IMG/VR virus record: IMGVR_UViG_3300037427_000542
Location: 19,601-83,600 of that record
DNA from: a virus
Length of the DNA stretch: 64,000 nt
Reading direction: 5' to 3' (one strand)
The translations under genes were made by a program, and so were the position numbers. Positions 8,192 to 16,678 of this stretch are shown one piece after another. The notes beneath the pieces were generated by a model that was not told where the DNA came from, did no database searches, and worked only from the letters and a program-made list of their open reading frames with translations. Position 1 is the stretch's first letter. Every line of letters begins with the position of its first letter.

Positions 8192-8545
8192 ATGGCAGAT
8201 GACATATTTGACTTTGGTTTTACAGCAGTAGACGAACCTGATACACAGGCTTCTGCTCCTGCGCAACCAACTGTAGACTCAGACGCAATCTTAGATAAAC
8301 TAGCACAACTAGAAGCTAAGGTATTGAACGCAGATAACTCTGGAATGGTTAATGAACACAGGGCATTAATAGAATCAGATGTATCTAGCAAACTTCGTGA
8401 TGTAGAGGATCTTGTCCTCCCTTTACTTTACAATTTGCAAAAAAATCCTGAAAAGGAATATATTCATTGGCCAAATAGAACGGCTATTATTGACAAACAA
8501 ATTGAAAAGATAAAGGCGGTAACAAGATACTATGAGCGAGTCTAA
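8192..8545 (+). CDS. Conserved T4-like phage protein of unknown function
   Basis: 117 aa, acidic. It begins MADDIFDFGFTAVDE and ends with IHWPNRTAIIDKQIEKIKAVTRYY, a C-terminal helix pattern (IHWPNR plus amphipathic helix) that recurs beside ClpP-like genes in marine T4-like phages. A Ser/Ala/Pro-rich linker (about residues 18-30) and a short coiled coil (about 30-60) are visible. The stop overlaps the ClpP-like start by 14 nt. It might be an adaptor or virion protein; nothing in the sequence decides. Confidence 0.75.
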   Translation: MADDIFDFGFTAVDEPDTQASAPAQPTVDSDAILDKLAQLEAKVLNADNSGMVNEHRALIESDVSSKLRDVEDLVLPLLYNLQKNPEKEYIHWPNRTAIIDKQIEKIKAVTRYYERV

Positions 8546-9143
8546 CGGATTAAATAAAAACCAATTACAAAACGCATACCAAAGACCAGTAGCTAACATC
8601 TATGACTTGTACCTTACAGGTGCAATAGGAGATGCCAAAGACTATCAAGATTGGAATCAAATGATGAGATCAGCTACGGAAAATGATGTTGTTTACATAC
8701 ACATTAATTCTAATGGCGGTGAGATATTTACAGCTATACAATTAATGAGAACAATGCAGGAGACACAAGCAACAGTCATAGCTTCTGTGGAAGGTATGTG
8801 CATGTCAGCAGCCACATTACTATTCCTAACAGCAGATGTATGTGAAGTCTCAGAACATAGTCATTTTATGTTCCATACATACAGTTCAGGTAATTGGGGT
8901 AAGGGTAGTGAACAATTAGCCAATGTAATGGCAGATGATAAGTGGGCACGACATTTATTCAATACAGTTTATAAAGGATTTTTAGATCCTAAAGAGATGG
9001 AGTCAATGATTGATGGTAAAGATTTATGGATGAATCCTGCAGAAGTAGGCAAAAGACTAGAAAAAAGAAACAACCTGGCTAAGAAAGCTAGAGGACCAAA
9101 AAAGAAACAAAAAGCTTTACTTTCACCTACAAAGGCTTCATAA
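8532..9143 (+). CDS. ClpP-like serine protease
   Basis: 203 aa. This is a ClpP/crotonase-fold peptidase with IHINSNGGEIFTAIQL (56-71), a nucleophile region EGMCMSAATLLFLTAD (Ser92) and catalytic His115 in HFMFHTY. The third acidic residue is not certain. The C-terminus is Lys-rich (KKARGPKKKQKA). In T4-like phages such proteins may act as prohead proteases or host-protein degraders. No ClpX partner is visible. It overlaps the upstream small gene by 14 nt. Confidence 0.85.
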   Translation: MSESNGLNKNQLQNAYQRPVANIYDLYLTGAIGDAKDYQDWNQMMRSATENDVVYIHINSNGGEIFTAIQLMRTMQETQATVIASVEGMCMSAATLLFLTADVCEVSEHSHFMFHTYSSGNWGKGSEQLANVMADDKWARHLFNTVYKGFLDPKEMESMIDGKDLWMNPAEVGKRLEKRNNLAKKARGPKKKQKALLSPTKAS

Positions 9144-9166
9144 TAATAAGCGTAATAGGAGAAACT

Positions 9167-9610
9167 ATGATGAGAGAATTAAAAATATTTTTTACGGCAA
9201 TGTTTATATTTGCTTTACTAGCAGCTTGGGCACCAAGAGCTAACGCAGCAGATACATCAGATGTAATTGGAGCACTTTTATTTGGAGGTTGGTTAGGTAG
9301 TGAAATACAAAAAGACAGACGACCTATTGAACCTTATGTAACACATTTTCCTCATGGAACAATCATTGTTCCTGGATTCAAACAAAGAACAAACATGCAA
9401 TGCTTTTTTGAAATAGAAGCAGATGGCATGCCCAAGTATGCTGTACCTAACTGTTCTACTACTGGTAGCAGTTATTATAACAGACACACTAACACAAAAA
9501 TCCTGCAACAGGATATGTATCCTTGTGGTAGTTATTGGGGATATGGTTGTCAGTACTTAGTTCAAAAGCTAAAAGCTGGAACCATTACAGGGGTATTTAA
9601 TTTTAATTAA
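9167..9610 (+). CDS. Secreted Cys-containing protein upstream of the TonB-dependent receptor
   Basis: 147 aa. The N-terminal 27 residues form a clear Sec signal peptide (basic start, hydrophobic FFTAMFIFALLAAW, then APRANA before the predicted cut). The mature part has a short Gly-rich hydrophobic segment (GALLFGGWLGSE) and four to five Cys (QCFF, NCS, PCGSYWGYGCQ), which suits a disulfide-bonded periplasmic or surface protein. No family recognised. It has a good AGGAG site, and the receptor gene starts 8 nt after its stop, so the two are probably made together and may act together. Confidence 0.7.
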   Translation: MMRELKIFFTAMFIFALLAAWAPRANAADTSDVIGALLFGGWLGSEIQKDRRPIEPYVTHFPHGTIIVPGFKQRTNMQCFFEIEADGMPKYAVPNCSTTGSSYYNRHTNTKILQQDMYPCGSYWGYGCQYLVQKLKAGTITGVFNFN

Positions 9611-9618
9611 GGAGTAAG

Positions 9619-11166
9619 ATGAAACACTTAAATGTGAAAGCCCTACTATTAGTAGGACTATTTTTCGTTATGACACCAGTAAAGGCGTCAGATGTAGAAG
9701 AAGTGATAGTGATCGGAGCTAATATAGCTCAAGGTTATTCTCAGCCAGAGTATGATGGCTCTGTAATAGAAGCATTAGATCCCACAAGAGTCTTTCAGCC
9801 AGGAGGCGTAGGCGGATTTGTAGGAGCAACAACACATGGAACAGATGTAAAACATACAGCTGTATATAGGAACGGAATTCCTGTTAACGACCCTGGCTCA
9901 GGGTGGTATGACTTTGGAACAGAAGTGCCTACATTCCAAACATTTAAAACAATCTCAGGACCTAATAGTACTTTGTATGGTAGTTCTTCAATGGCAGGAA
10001 CAATACTTATGGAAGATACTTTTGATGGCAATAACTTTTTTACTAAAGGAGGAGACGGATTATTCTTTGTACAAGGTGGAACAGACTGGTTTCACATATC
10101 TAGATACAAAGGTTCCAACGGCTCTGTAAAAACAGATAACAACGAAGAAGATTGGTTTGAGAATGTAACACTTAAAACAAAAACAGAACTTGGTAATTGG
10201 AAAATAATTAATGTCCTACAGGATTACAAATATGATTATGATTCCTGTTACGACAGCAGTTGGTCTAAGATAGATACATGTACACAAGAAGGCACTAAGA
10301 CAGATATTTCAGTAAGAAATGATTGGCTTACTGCTGGTTATAGTATGAATGATGTAACACATAACACAGGCTGGTCTGCTAAAAGTGAACGCTATTTTGT
10401 AGATGCTAATAAAGAAGTATTACCTGGTTTAATTCTAGGAGCACAGAACAATCAAGAAAAATATAATGATAAGTGGGATAATAGAACAGGTGTCTATGCC
10501 AACTACAATTTAAATGAATTTGGTTTTGGATATAGATTTGAGGAAAACGAACACATTTATAGAGTAGGTTATACTACACAAGGATTTAATCTATCCCTGG
10601 CAAATAGTTTTAGAAAGCCAAACTTATATGAAAGATATGGTGACGACTGGACATTTGCTAATCCTAATCTAAAACCTGAGAAAGGAAAAGGTGTTGAAGC
10701 ATCTTATGGAGATGTTACAGCATGGTACTACGAATTTTCTGAAGGTATTGATTATAGTTACATGACATCTAGCTATGTGAATGTTGGTTCATACGATAGC
10801 AAGGGCATTAAATATAGTAATCATATTCTAACAGACAAAGGAGCCTTCCATGTGTTCGTACAATACACAGATTCAGACAGAATTAGAGTACCCAAATATA
10901 AAACAAAACTATCCTGGTATGGTGGTTCTGTATATGGATTTGACTACATGTTATCTTATGTAGGACAATTTGAAAAAGGATTAGAGTTTGATGGCAGACC
11001 TATTGATGATGTGTCTACATTCAACTTTAATATGGGATATTATCTAACACCCAGATACCGCGTAGGACTCCAAATTACTGACATTTTAGACAGAAATTTT
11101 GAGATTTTACCCGATTATTCAGCAGGTGGAAGGACAATTTCCTTGTCCTTAGACCTAAGTCTTTGA
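9619..11166 (+). CDS. TonB-dependent outer-membrane receptor (BtuB-like)
   Basis: 515 aa. The signal peptide (1-23, ending VKA) is followed by an EEVIVIGAN TonB-box-like start (27-35). The plug domain has VYRNGIPVNDPGSGWYDFG, then FKTISGPNSTLYGSSSMAGTILM, the classic IDGVxV plus GPxSxLYGxxAxGGxI motif. The rest is a beta barrel with FRKPNLYERYG and NPNLKPEKGKGVEASYG (FRAPN/NPxLKPE motifs) and ends in ISLSLDLSL. It is shorter than typical receptors (about 600-700 aa), suggesting trimmed loops. It would import a TonB substrate (cobalamin, siderophore or similar) or alter phage adsorption. The BtuB-like plan and the CobT/CobS-like genes next door suggest cobalamin, but substrate is inference. 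Confidence 0.85.
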   Translation: MKHLNVKALLLVGLFFVMTPVKASDVEEVIVIGANIAQGYSQPEYDGSVIEALDPTRVFQPGGVGGFVGATTHGTDVKHTAVYRNGIPVNDPGSGWYDFGTEVPTFQTFKTISGPNSTLYGSSSMAGTILMEDTFDGNNFFTKGGDGLFFVQGGTDWFHISRYKGSNGSVKTDNNEEDWFENVTLKTKTELGNWKIINVLQDYKYDYDSCYDSSWSKIDTCTQEGTKTDISVRNDWLTAGYSMNDVTHNTGWSAKSERYFVDANKEVLPGLILGAQNNQEKYNDKWDNRTGVYANYNLNEFGFGYRFEENEHIYRVGYTTQGFNLSLANSFRKPNLYERYGDDWTFANPNLKPEKGKGVEASYGDVTAWYYEFSEGIDYSYMTSSYVNVGSYDSKGIKYSNHILTDKGAFHVFVQYTDSDRIRVPKYKTKLSWYGGSVYGFDYMLSYVGQFEKGLEFDGRPIDDVSTFNFNMGYYLTPRYRVGLQITDILDRNFEILPDYSAGGRTISLSLDLSL

Positions 11167-11207
11167 TCTAACAGGAGAAAAGACTTCAAAAGATTAGCAT
11201 AAAGTGC

Positions 11208-11236
11208 TTGACTCTTGGTTCTTAAGAGTGCATAAT
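11208..11236 (+). promoter_or_regulatory. Sigma70-like promoter with palindromic spacer (cobT)
   Basis: -35 TTGACT (11208-11213), 17-bp spacer, -10 CATAAT (11231-11236). The spacer region carries ACTCTT-N7-AAGAGT, a perfect 6-bp inverted repeat from the second half of the -35 box to just before the -10, which suggests an operator. A downstream leader holds AGTGAGGAC before ATG 11277. Confidence 0.8.
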
Positions 11237-11276
11237 AGTATACATAATAAAGAAACAAGTAAAAAGTGAGGACTTT

Positions 11277-13829
11277 ATGCCAAATCAAATAGAAGTAAAA
11301 TCAATATTAGCCAAGTTATTAGCTACTGAAGACATCAGTGTTGAGCATGATGCGAAAGCACCAACAGCAGCATTTGATGTTAAAAACAGAAAGCTATATC
11401 TTCCAATGTGGAAGGACATGTCTAATGATATGTACGATCTATTTGTTGGACATGAAGTAGGACATGCACACGAAACTCCAGAAGAAGGATGGCATGATAC
11501 AGTTATTGATAACCCTTCACTTAAAGGCTTTCTTAACATTATAGAAGACGCTAGAATTGAGCGTAAAGTAAAAGAAAGATATCCTGGACTTGTTAAGTCA
11601 TTCCACAAAGGCTACCAAGAATTATTCGACAAAGACTTTTTTGGTGTTAAGGATAGAGACTTAACCAAACTTCCATTTGTAGATAGAGTAAATCTTCATT
11701 TTAAAATTGGACACTTACTTGGTCTTAAATTTACAGAAACAGAACAGAACTTCCTAGACAGAGTTGCAAAGACTGAAACATGGGAAGATGTAGAGTTACT
11801 TGCTAATGAACTAGCAGACATTTCCAAACAAGAAGCTGAGGACAGACAAGACGAACTAGAACCACTTCAACAGATGTTAGATGATTTAATGTCAGAAATG
11901 AATGATGCTCAAGAACAACAACCTTCATGGGACGACTATCAACCAGCTCACCAGAAAGAAGAAGAGTCAGAAGATGGCGAGGGTGAAGGCGAAGGCGAAG
12001 GTGAGGAAGACGATACTAAAGATGAATGGGGTAACCCTAAGCCAGGTACTCCAGGCGGTTCACAAGGCGAAGACGAGACAGAAGAAGAGTACTTAAAAAG
12101 AAACGAGAAAGAATGGGAAGCAGAACAACTAAAACGCCAAGAAGAAAGAGCTCGTAGACAAAAAGAATGGGAAGCAGAACAAAAAGCTGAAGAACTTTTT
12201 GCCAAAGACAAACAAGAAAACAAAAAGAAACAAGAAGAGCTTAAAGAAGCTATTGAAGAAGTTGAAAAGATGCATGGCTTCCTAGACAACGAAGGCCAAA
12301 AATCAATTACAGATGAGGAGTTTAGAAGAAACGAATCAGAACTTGTTGATGTAGACGCTAAACCAATCCAATACATTAGCCCTCAGAAAATGTTCAAGTC
12401 TAAAGACTGGATTGTTTCAATGGACGAACTATATGATTGGGAAAAATCAATTGAATTATCAGAAGTTACAAAGACTAGCGATGAATATTATGGTTATGAC
12501 GATAAAGAAGTTCCTAACTCAGAACTTAAAGGCATAGCTTCTAAGTTATATCAAGAGTTTCTTAAGGACACAGCTCCAGTAATAGCATCCATGGCTCAAC
12601 AGTTTGAACTTAAAAAAGCAGCAGCTGCTAACAAGAAGGCTAGAGAAGCTAAGTCAGGTGATCTTAATGAGGACAAGCTTTGGGCTTACAAATTGACTGA
12701 GGATTTATTCCAAAAGAATATGATTGTTCCTAACGGTAAGAATCATGGTATCATAATGTATGTTGATTTATCAGGTAGCATGCACAGACAAATGGAAGGT
12801 ACTCTAGAACAGATGATGAATATGGCAATGTTCTGCAGAAAAGTTAACATTCCATTTGATGTATATGGTTTCTCAAACAATCGTCCATATGATTATGATA
12901 CTAGAGAGTCTACTAGTCCTTGGAGTGAGAATAGAGACATGAACAAAAAGGCAATGCAGAATGTAGAAGACGGCGAAATCCTAATGACGGATGAGAATTT
13001 TGCACTTGTTCATATGTTAAGCTCAACATGTAAGAAAACAGATTTCATCAACGCAATGTCATACTTATTACTTATGAAAATAGGTTATGGTAGAGGTAGA
13101 TATTACTCAGATGTTTATAATAATGATAACCCTTACCATGGAAATATCAGTAACGAATACTTTAGACTAGGAGGCACACCTCTTAATTCAGCAGTAATAC
13201 TAGCAACTGAAGTGGCTAAGACTTTCCAAAAGAAATACAATGTAGAATTACTTACTACAATATTCTTAACAGACGGTGGTGCTACAGACGGTGTTACATA
13301 CAGAAAAGCAGAAAGAGACTCTGAGGACAGAGTAGGAACTGATAGTGTATACTCAGATCAGATTGCTATTAAAGACGGTCCAATAGTAACTAGACTTCCA
13401 CAGAAAGATGGTTACTCCAGAAGAGATAATGTTACTACACAGACACTCTTAGAACATTACAAAAGAGTTACTGGCTCTACACTAATCAACTTCCACATTG
13501 TTGACGGTAAAAGAGATGCCTTCCACTCAGAACATCAAGCAGATGTTTGGATGGATGAAGGTAAAGAAGCAGATTACTATATGTCCAGCGATTGGATTGA
13601 GAATGTATGGAAAGATGTACTTGCCAAGAAGTTTGCAGTTACTACTCCTAAATTTGGATACGACGCTAGGTTCCTTCTTAAAGGCAGAGATGATCTTAAG
13701 ATTGAGAACAAAGAGTTAACTGTTAAGTCTAATAAGAAAGGAGACTTACTTAGAGGTTTCAGAAACTTCAACAAAGGCAAGAAGACTTCTAGAACATTCC
13801 TTAACCAAATCATCGATATGGTAGCTTAG
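11277..13829 (+). CDS. CobT-like VWA protein with N-terminal HEVGH metallopeptidase-like domain
   Basis: 850 aa. The N-terminal domain carries HEVGH (59-63) and, about 30 residues later, IIEDARIERK (Glu90 region), a zincin-like arrangement. A very acidic Glu/Gly/Asp-rich linker follows (about 195-350, with EGEGEGEGE), then a C-terminal VWA domain with the MIDAS motif DLSGSM (Asp497, Ser499, Ser501), a GGTPLN Thr and TDGG Asp. This matches the architecture of CobT, the VWA subunit that works with the AAA+ protein CobS in aerobic cobaltochelatase, and also of wider MoxR/VWA pairs. The CobS-like partner is the next gene. It has its own promoter at 11208. Real substrate (cobalt insertion versus protein remodelling) is not decided by sequence. 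Confidence 0.8.
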   Translation: MPNQIEVKSILAKLLATEDISVEHDAKAPTAAFDVKNRKLYLPMWKDMSNDMYDLFVGHEVGHAHETPEEGWHDTVIDNPSLKGFLNIIEDARIERKVKERYPGLVKSFHKGYQELFDKDFFGVKDRDLTKLPFVDRVNLHFKIGHLLGLKFTETEQNFLDRVAKTETWEDVELLANELADISKQEAEDRQDELEPLQQMLDDLMSEMNDAQEQQPSWDDYQPAHQKEEESEDGEGEGEGEGEEDDTKDEWGNPKPGTPGGSQGEDETEEEYLKRNEKEWEAEQLKRQEERARRQKEWEAEQKAEELFAKDKQENKKKQEELKEAIEEVEKMHGFLDNEGQKSITDEEFRRNESELVDVDAKPIQYISPQKMFKSKDWIVSMDELYDWEKSIELSEVTKTSDEYYGYDDKEVPNSELKGIASKLYQEFLKDTAPVIASMAQQFELKKAAAANKKAREAKSGDLNEDKLWAYKLTEDLFQKNMIVPNGKNHGIIMYVDLSGSMHRQMEGTLEQMMNMAMFCRKVNIPFDVYGFSNNRPYDYDTRESTSPWSENRDMNKKAMQNVEDGEILMTDENFALVHMLSSTCKKTDFINAMSYLLLMKIGYGRGRYYSDVYNNDNPYHGNISNEYFRLGGTPLNSAVILATEVAKTFQKKYNVELLTTIFLTDGGATDGVTYRKAERDSEDRVGTDSVYSDQIAIKDGPIVTRLPQKDGYSRRDNVTTQTLLEHYKRVTGSTLINFHIVDGKRDAFHSEHQADVWMDEGKEADYYMSSDWIENVWKDVLAKKFAVTTPKFGYDARFLLKGRDDLKIENKELTVKSNKKGDLLRGFRNFNKGKKTSRTFLNQIIDMVA

Positions 13830-13861
13830 ATGATAGAACTACTAGAAAACGGCTCTACTAG

Positions 13862-13941
13862 CACCCCTCTAAGGGGTGGCCTAGTACCAGGTAATACACT
13901 AGGTACCCTGGATTTAGCCCCTGCCATAGCCCCTCTAAGGG
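13862..13941 (+). repeat. Repeated GC-rich hairpins in the cobT-cobS intergenic region
   Basis: A perfect 7-bp stem (CACCCCT at 13862-13868, AGGGGTG at 13872-13878, 3-nt loop) is followed by CCTAGT (13880-13885) pairing with ACTAGG (13898-13903). CCCCTCTAAGGG then recurs at 13930-13941. No U-tract follows, so a simple intrinsic terminator is not supported; a structured leader or transcript 3' end is possible. Confidence 0.5.
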
Positions 13942-13974
13942 AGAAAAAGATTTCAAAAGAATGTAATAAAATGC

Positions 13975-14003
13975 TTGACTCTTGGTTCGCCAGAGTGCAT
14001 AAT
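13975..14003 (+). promoter_or_regulatory. Sigma70-like promoter with palindromic spacer (cobS)
   Basis: TTGACT (13975-13980), 17-bp spacer, CATAAT (13998-14003). ACTCT-N9-AGAGT is the inverted repeat. The upstream A-rich GATTTCAAAAGA and the downstream leader AGTGAGGAC closely match the copy before cobT. Confidence 0.8.
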
Positions 14004-14040
14004 ACATGTATATTAAATAATAAAAGTGAGGACTTATATA

Positions 14041-15228
14041 ATGAAAGCAATAGATAGAGAAAACTTAATCCAGACCCTACAGTCACAGGACAACGGTACT
14101 GGAGTTTTTACCCGTAAACAAATCATCGAAACAGCTAGCTCAATAGGCTTAGGTTTCCCAGCATGGTTGGTGAACGGCAAGCCAGAAGTCAAAGTTGACA
14201 GAGGCGTTTATAATTTAACCAGTATGTTTGGTGGACAGGTTGCTCAGGCACAGCCCATTGAACAGGCTCAACAAGCACCTTTAGCAGTGGTTGAAACCCA
14301 AGCTCCACAGGTGTTGGTACAAGCTAAATTAGCTGTAGAAGTAGACGATCTTATCCCAGGAAAAGATGCTACTTTTGTACCATTTGGATTTTACAAGGAC
14401 TTGAAAACAGTTCTTAGCACTAGCATGTTCTACCCAATATTCATTTCAGGCTTATCAGGTAATGGTAAGACTACAATGGTTGAACAAGTATGTGCAAACC
14501 TAAAGCGTGAGGCTATTAGAGTAAATATTAGTATTGAAACTGATGAGGATGATTTAATCGGTGGCAATACACTAGTTGACGGTAATGTCGTCTATAGAGA
14601 AGGGCCCGTCCTCACCGCGATGAAGCGGGGCGCTGTTCTCATACTTGATGAAGTGGATAGGGGTTCGAACAAGCTGATGTGCTTACAAGCCATCCTTGAG
14701 GGGAAGCCTTACTTCAACAAGAAGACTGGCGAAACCGTAACTCCTGCTCCTGGATTTAACTTAGTGGCCACGGCCAATACTAAGGGTCGAGGTTCAGATG
14801 ATGGCAAATTTATTTCTGCCAACATACTCGACGAGGCATTCCTTGAAAGGTTTGCAATCACAGTCGAGCAGGAGTACCCTACAATGGCTACCGAGAAGAA
14901 GATTATTGTTAAGAAGATGGAAAAGGTCAACAATGTAGACCAAGACTTCGCGACACACCTTGTTACTTGGAGTGATGTTATTCGTAAAACATATTACGAA
15001 GGTGCCATCGACGAACTTATTTCAACTCGTAGGTTGGAGCACATTGTTAACGCTTTTGCAGTGTTCAAGGACAAGCAAAAGGCTGTTCAACTTTGTGTTA
15101 ATAGGTTCGACGAAGACACAAAAGAGGCATTCATTGATTTGTATGCCAAGGTTGATCCAACTGTTGAATTAGAACAGCAGATGGAAGAAAATGCAGAACA
15201 GGAGATACATGAAGATGGCGAAGAATAA
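14041..15228 (+). CDS. cobS: CobS-like AAA+ ATPase (MoxR family)
   Basis: 395 aa from ATG 14041 (GTGAGG site upstream). The AAA+ core has Walker A GLSGNGKTT (137-145), Walker B LILDEVDRG (about 202-210), sensor-1 ATANTKG and an arginine-finger-type LERFAITVE. The N-terminal 60 residues form a small domain (FTRKQIIETASSIGLG), followed by a Gln/Ala/Pro-rich linker (about 68-105). It is common in marine T4-like phages as 'porphyrin biosynthesis CobS'. It probably forms a ring with the CobT-like protein encoded just upstream. A short GC-rich stretch lies near 14600-14720 around Walker B. The C-terminus is very acidic (EENAEQEIHEDGEE). Confidence 0.9.
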   Translation: MKAIDRENLIQTLQSQDNGTGVFTRKQIIETASSIGLGFPAWLVNGKPEVKVDRGVYNLTSMFGGQVAQAQPIEQAQQAPLAVVETQAPQVLVQAKLAVEVDDLIPGKDATFVPFGFYKDLKTVLSTSMFYPIFISGLSGNGKTTMVEQVCANLKREAIRVNISIETDEDDLIGGNTLVDGNVVYREGPVLTAMKRGAVLILDEVDRGSNKLMCLQAILEGKPYFNKKTGETVTPAPGFNLVATANTKGRGSDDGKFISANILDEAFLERFAITVEQEYPTMATEKKIIVKKMEKVNNVDQDFATHLVTWSDVIRKTYYEGAIDELISTRRLEHIVNAFAVFKDKQKAVQLCVNRFDEDTKEAFIDLYAKVDPTVELEQQMEENAEQEIHEDGEE

Positions 15229-15523
15229 AACGCCAGAGTATAAGTTCAACGAAGGAGCTCTCATTAGGGAGCTCCAATCGTATATCGACAAGACATACTC
15301 TGGACATTACAGCAGAAACAAATTTCAATCCACAGAATTTATTAGTGATTGTGGACATGGAATTGGATTTACAATTGGAAACATTCTGAAATACGCACAA
15401 CGATATGGTAGAAAAGGCACCACAGAGGACCATAGAAAGGATCTTATGAAGGTATTACACTACGGCATTATAGCGCTCTCAGAACACGACAAAAATACCG
15501 TAAAGCATTATTTAGACGATTAA
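15209..15523 (+). CDS. SaV-like/DUF3310 small protein
   Basis: 104 aa from ATG 15209 (AGGAG at 15199-15203); a further ATG at 15215 is possible. The segment GNILKYAQRYGRKG followed by EDLxK-like HRKDLMKVLHYGI matches the DUF3310/SaV-like pattern of small phage proteins often loosely annotated as nucleotide kinase, although no P-loop is present. It overlaps the CobS-like gene by 20 nt. Role unknown. Confidence 0.7.
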   Translation: MKMAKNKTPEYKFNEGALIRELQSYIDKTYSGHYSRNKFQSTEFISDCGHGIGFTIGNILKYAQRYGRKGTTEDHRKDLMKVLHYGIIALSEHDKNTVKHYLDD

Positions 15524-15528
15524 ACTCT

Positions 15529-15536
15529 TATAAATA
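15529..15536 (+). promoter_or_regulatory. T4-type late promoter TATAAATA
   Basis: Exact TATAAATA just after the DUF3310 stop. The 15571 gene follows with its own AAGGA site, so a conventional leader is expected. Confidence 0.65.
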
Positions 15537-15570
15537 AGATAGTAAGTACAGTTTAACTAAAGGAAAAACA

Positions 15571-15897
15571 ATGGCGTATACAGTAACAATGACATTTACG
15601 AGACCAGATGAGTCAACTGAATTGCCTACTTTACAGGCGATCAATTCATCTCACAAGACATCTGCTGACACAGTAATGTCAGAGAACGGTGTTGCTAAAA
15701 CTTATGATATAGATGGACTAGTAACAAGAGTCATCTATACTGCAGAAGATAAAGCTACATACGATAGTGCTAAGGCACTTGCTGATGATTTATCAGATGA
15801 ATCAACAGTTAGAACAACATATAAATCGCAATGTGAAGCAGCTAATATTACTTGTTCAGTGGTAGATTCAGACGGTACTACAATCACAAGTTTCTAA
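15571..15897 (+). CDS. Small late protein, unknown function
   Basis: 108 aa. Thr/Ser/Asp-rich with alternating strands (YTVTMTFTRPDES; VTRVIYTAEDKATYDSA) and a C-terminal ITCSVVDSDGTTITSF. No family recognised. It is preceded by an exact late-promoter element, so it may be a virion component or decoration. The crotonase gene follows after 19 nt and may share the late transcript. Confidence 0.6.
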   Translation: MAYTVTMTFTRPDESTELPTLQAINSSHKTSADTVMSENGVAKTYDIDGLVTRVIYTAEDKATYDSAKALADDLSDESTVRTTYKSQCEAANITCSVVDSDGTTITSF

Positions 15898-15916
15898 AAC
15901 AACAGAGGTTTATATT

Positions 15917-16678
15917 ATGAATTTTGGTGAAAGAATAAATTACGAGCTTGACAATCATGTCGCCGTTTTAACAGTAAACGGAGTAGGTCCTCTCAATATA
16001 ATCGACATACCGTTTTACAACGGATACAACGATGCTCTAGTAGAATTTAGAGAAGATGATTCTAGAGTTTTACTTATCAAGTCAGGCAATCCAGATCACT
16101 TTACAGCAGGTTTTGAAGTAGACACAATCATTGAAGGCATGAAGTCAGGCGCTGCTGGTAATACAATTACAGACAATGATATGGTTACACCTAAACCTAT
16201 TATATCAGCAATCAAAGGTTTTTGTATTGGAGAAGGTGTAGGTTTGATGTTGGCAAGTGATTTTGTATTTGCAGATTCTAATCTAAAAATTGCCTGTCCA
16301 GAAACAAAACTAGGATTTAATGCTGTTACAATGCAGGTTAAATTCACTCAAAGAATTGGACACAATAGAACAATGGAATTTATGATGGGAGACATGCACG
16401 ATGTTCATTGGTTAGATAGAGTAGGATTATGTACAAAGATATGTGATGGAGATGCTGAAGAACAAGCACTAGCATATGCACATAAAATTGCCAATAACAA
16501 TGCACCTATTGCAGTCAGAGGAACAAAAGGTGCCATATGGCATACAGTAAACTCTCATAAGGACGAAGCCATAGACTTTGCTTTGTGGGCTAAGGACATG
16601 ACATTAGACTCTAAAGATATACAAGAAGGTGTGGCAGCTTTCCTAGAAAAAAGAGCACCTGAATTTAAAAATGAATAA
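15917..16678 (+). CDS. Enoyl-CoA hydratase/isomerase (crotonase) family protein
   Basis: 253 aa, the normal crotonase length. Family blocks are clear: GNPDHFTAGFEVDT (58-70, first oxyanion strand), PKPIISAIKGFCIGEGVGLMLASDF (92-116) and IACPETKLGFNAVTMQ (125-140), ending EKRAPEFKN. Of the two catalytic Glu of rat hydratase, the PE(T)xLG Glu is present (Glu129) but the GGGCEL Glu is replaced by Gly (Gly109), so hydratase activity is doubtful and an isomerase, hydrolase or other acyl-CoA role is possible. This is a rare cargo for a T4-like phage. It lies between a late small gene and an SGNH-like gene, with an 8-nt overlap to the latter. Confidence 0.85.
   Translation: MNFGERINYELDNHVAVLTVNGVGPLNIIDIPFYNGYNDALVEFREDDSRVLLIKSGNPDHFTAGFEVDTIIEGMKSGAAGNTITDNDMVTPKPIISAIKGFCIGEGVGLMLASDFVFADSNLKIACPETKLGFNAVTMQVKFTQRIGHNRTMEFMMGDMHDVHWLDRVGLCTKICDGDAEEQALAYAHKIANNNAPIAVRGTKGAIWHTVNSHKDEAIDFALWAKDMTLDSKDIQEGVAAFLEKRAPEFKNE

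Noticed and set aside
11157-11186. AAGTCTT/AAGACTT inverted repeat after the TonB receptor stop
   Set aside because: Looked like a terminator, but the loop is long and no U-tract follows.
11902-12376. Frames on both strands over the acidic linker of the CobT-like gene
   Set aside because: Low-complexity GAA/GGC-rich coding sequence gives long open shadow frames; composition is that of the reverse or shifted reading.
13830-14057. 75-aa frame between cobT and cobS
   Set aside because: It covers the structured repeats and the cobS promoter, lacks a Shine-Dalgarno and overlaps the cobS start.
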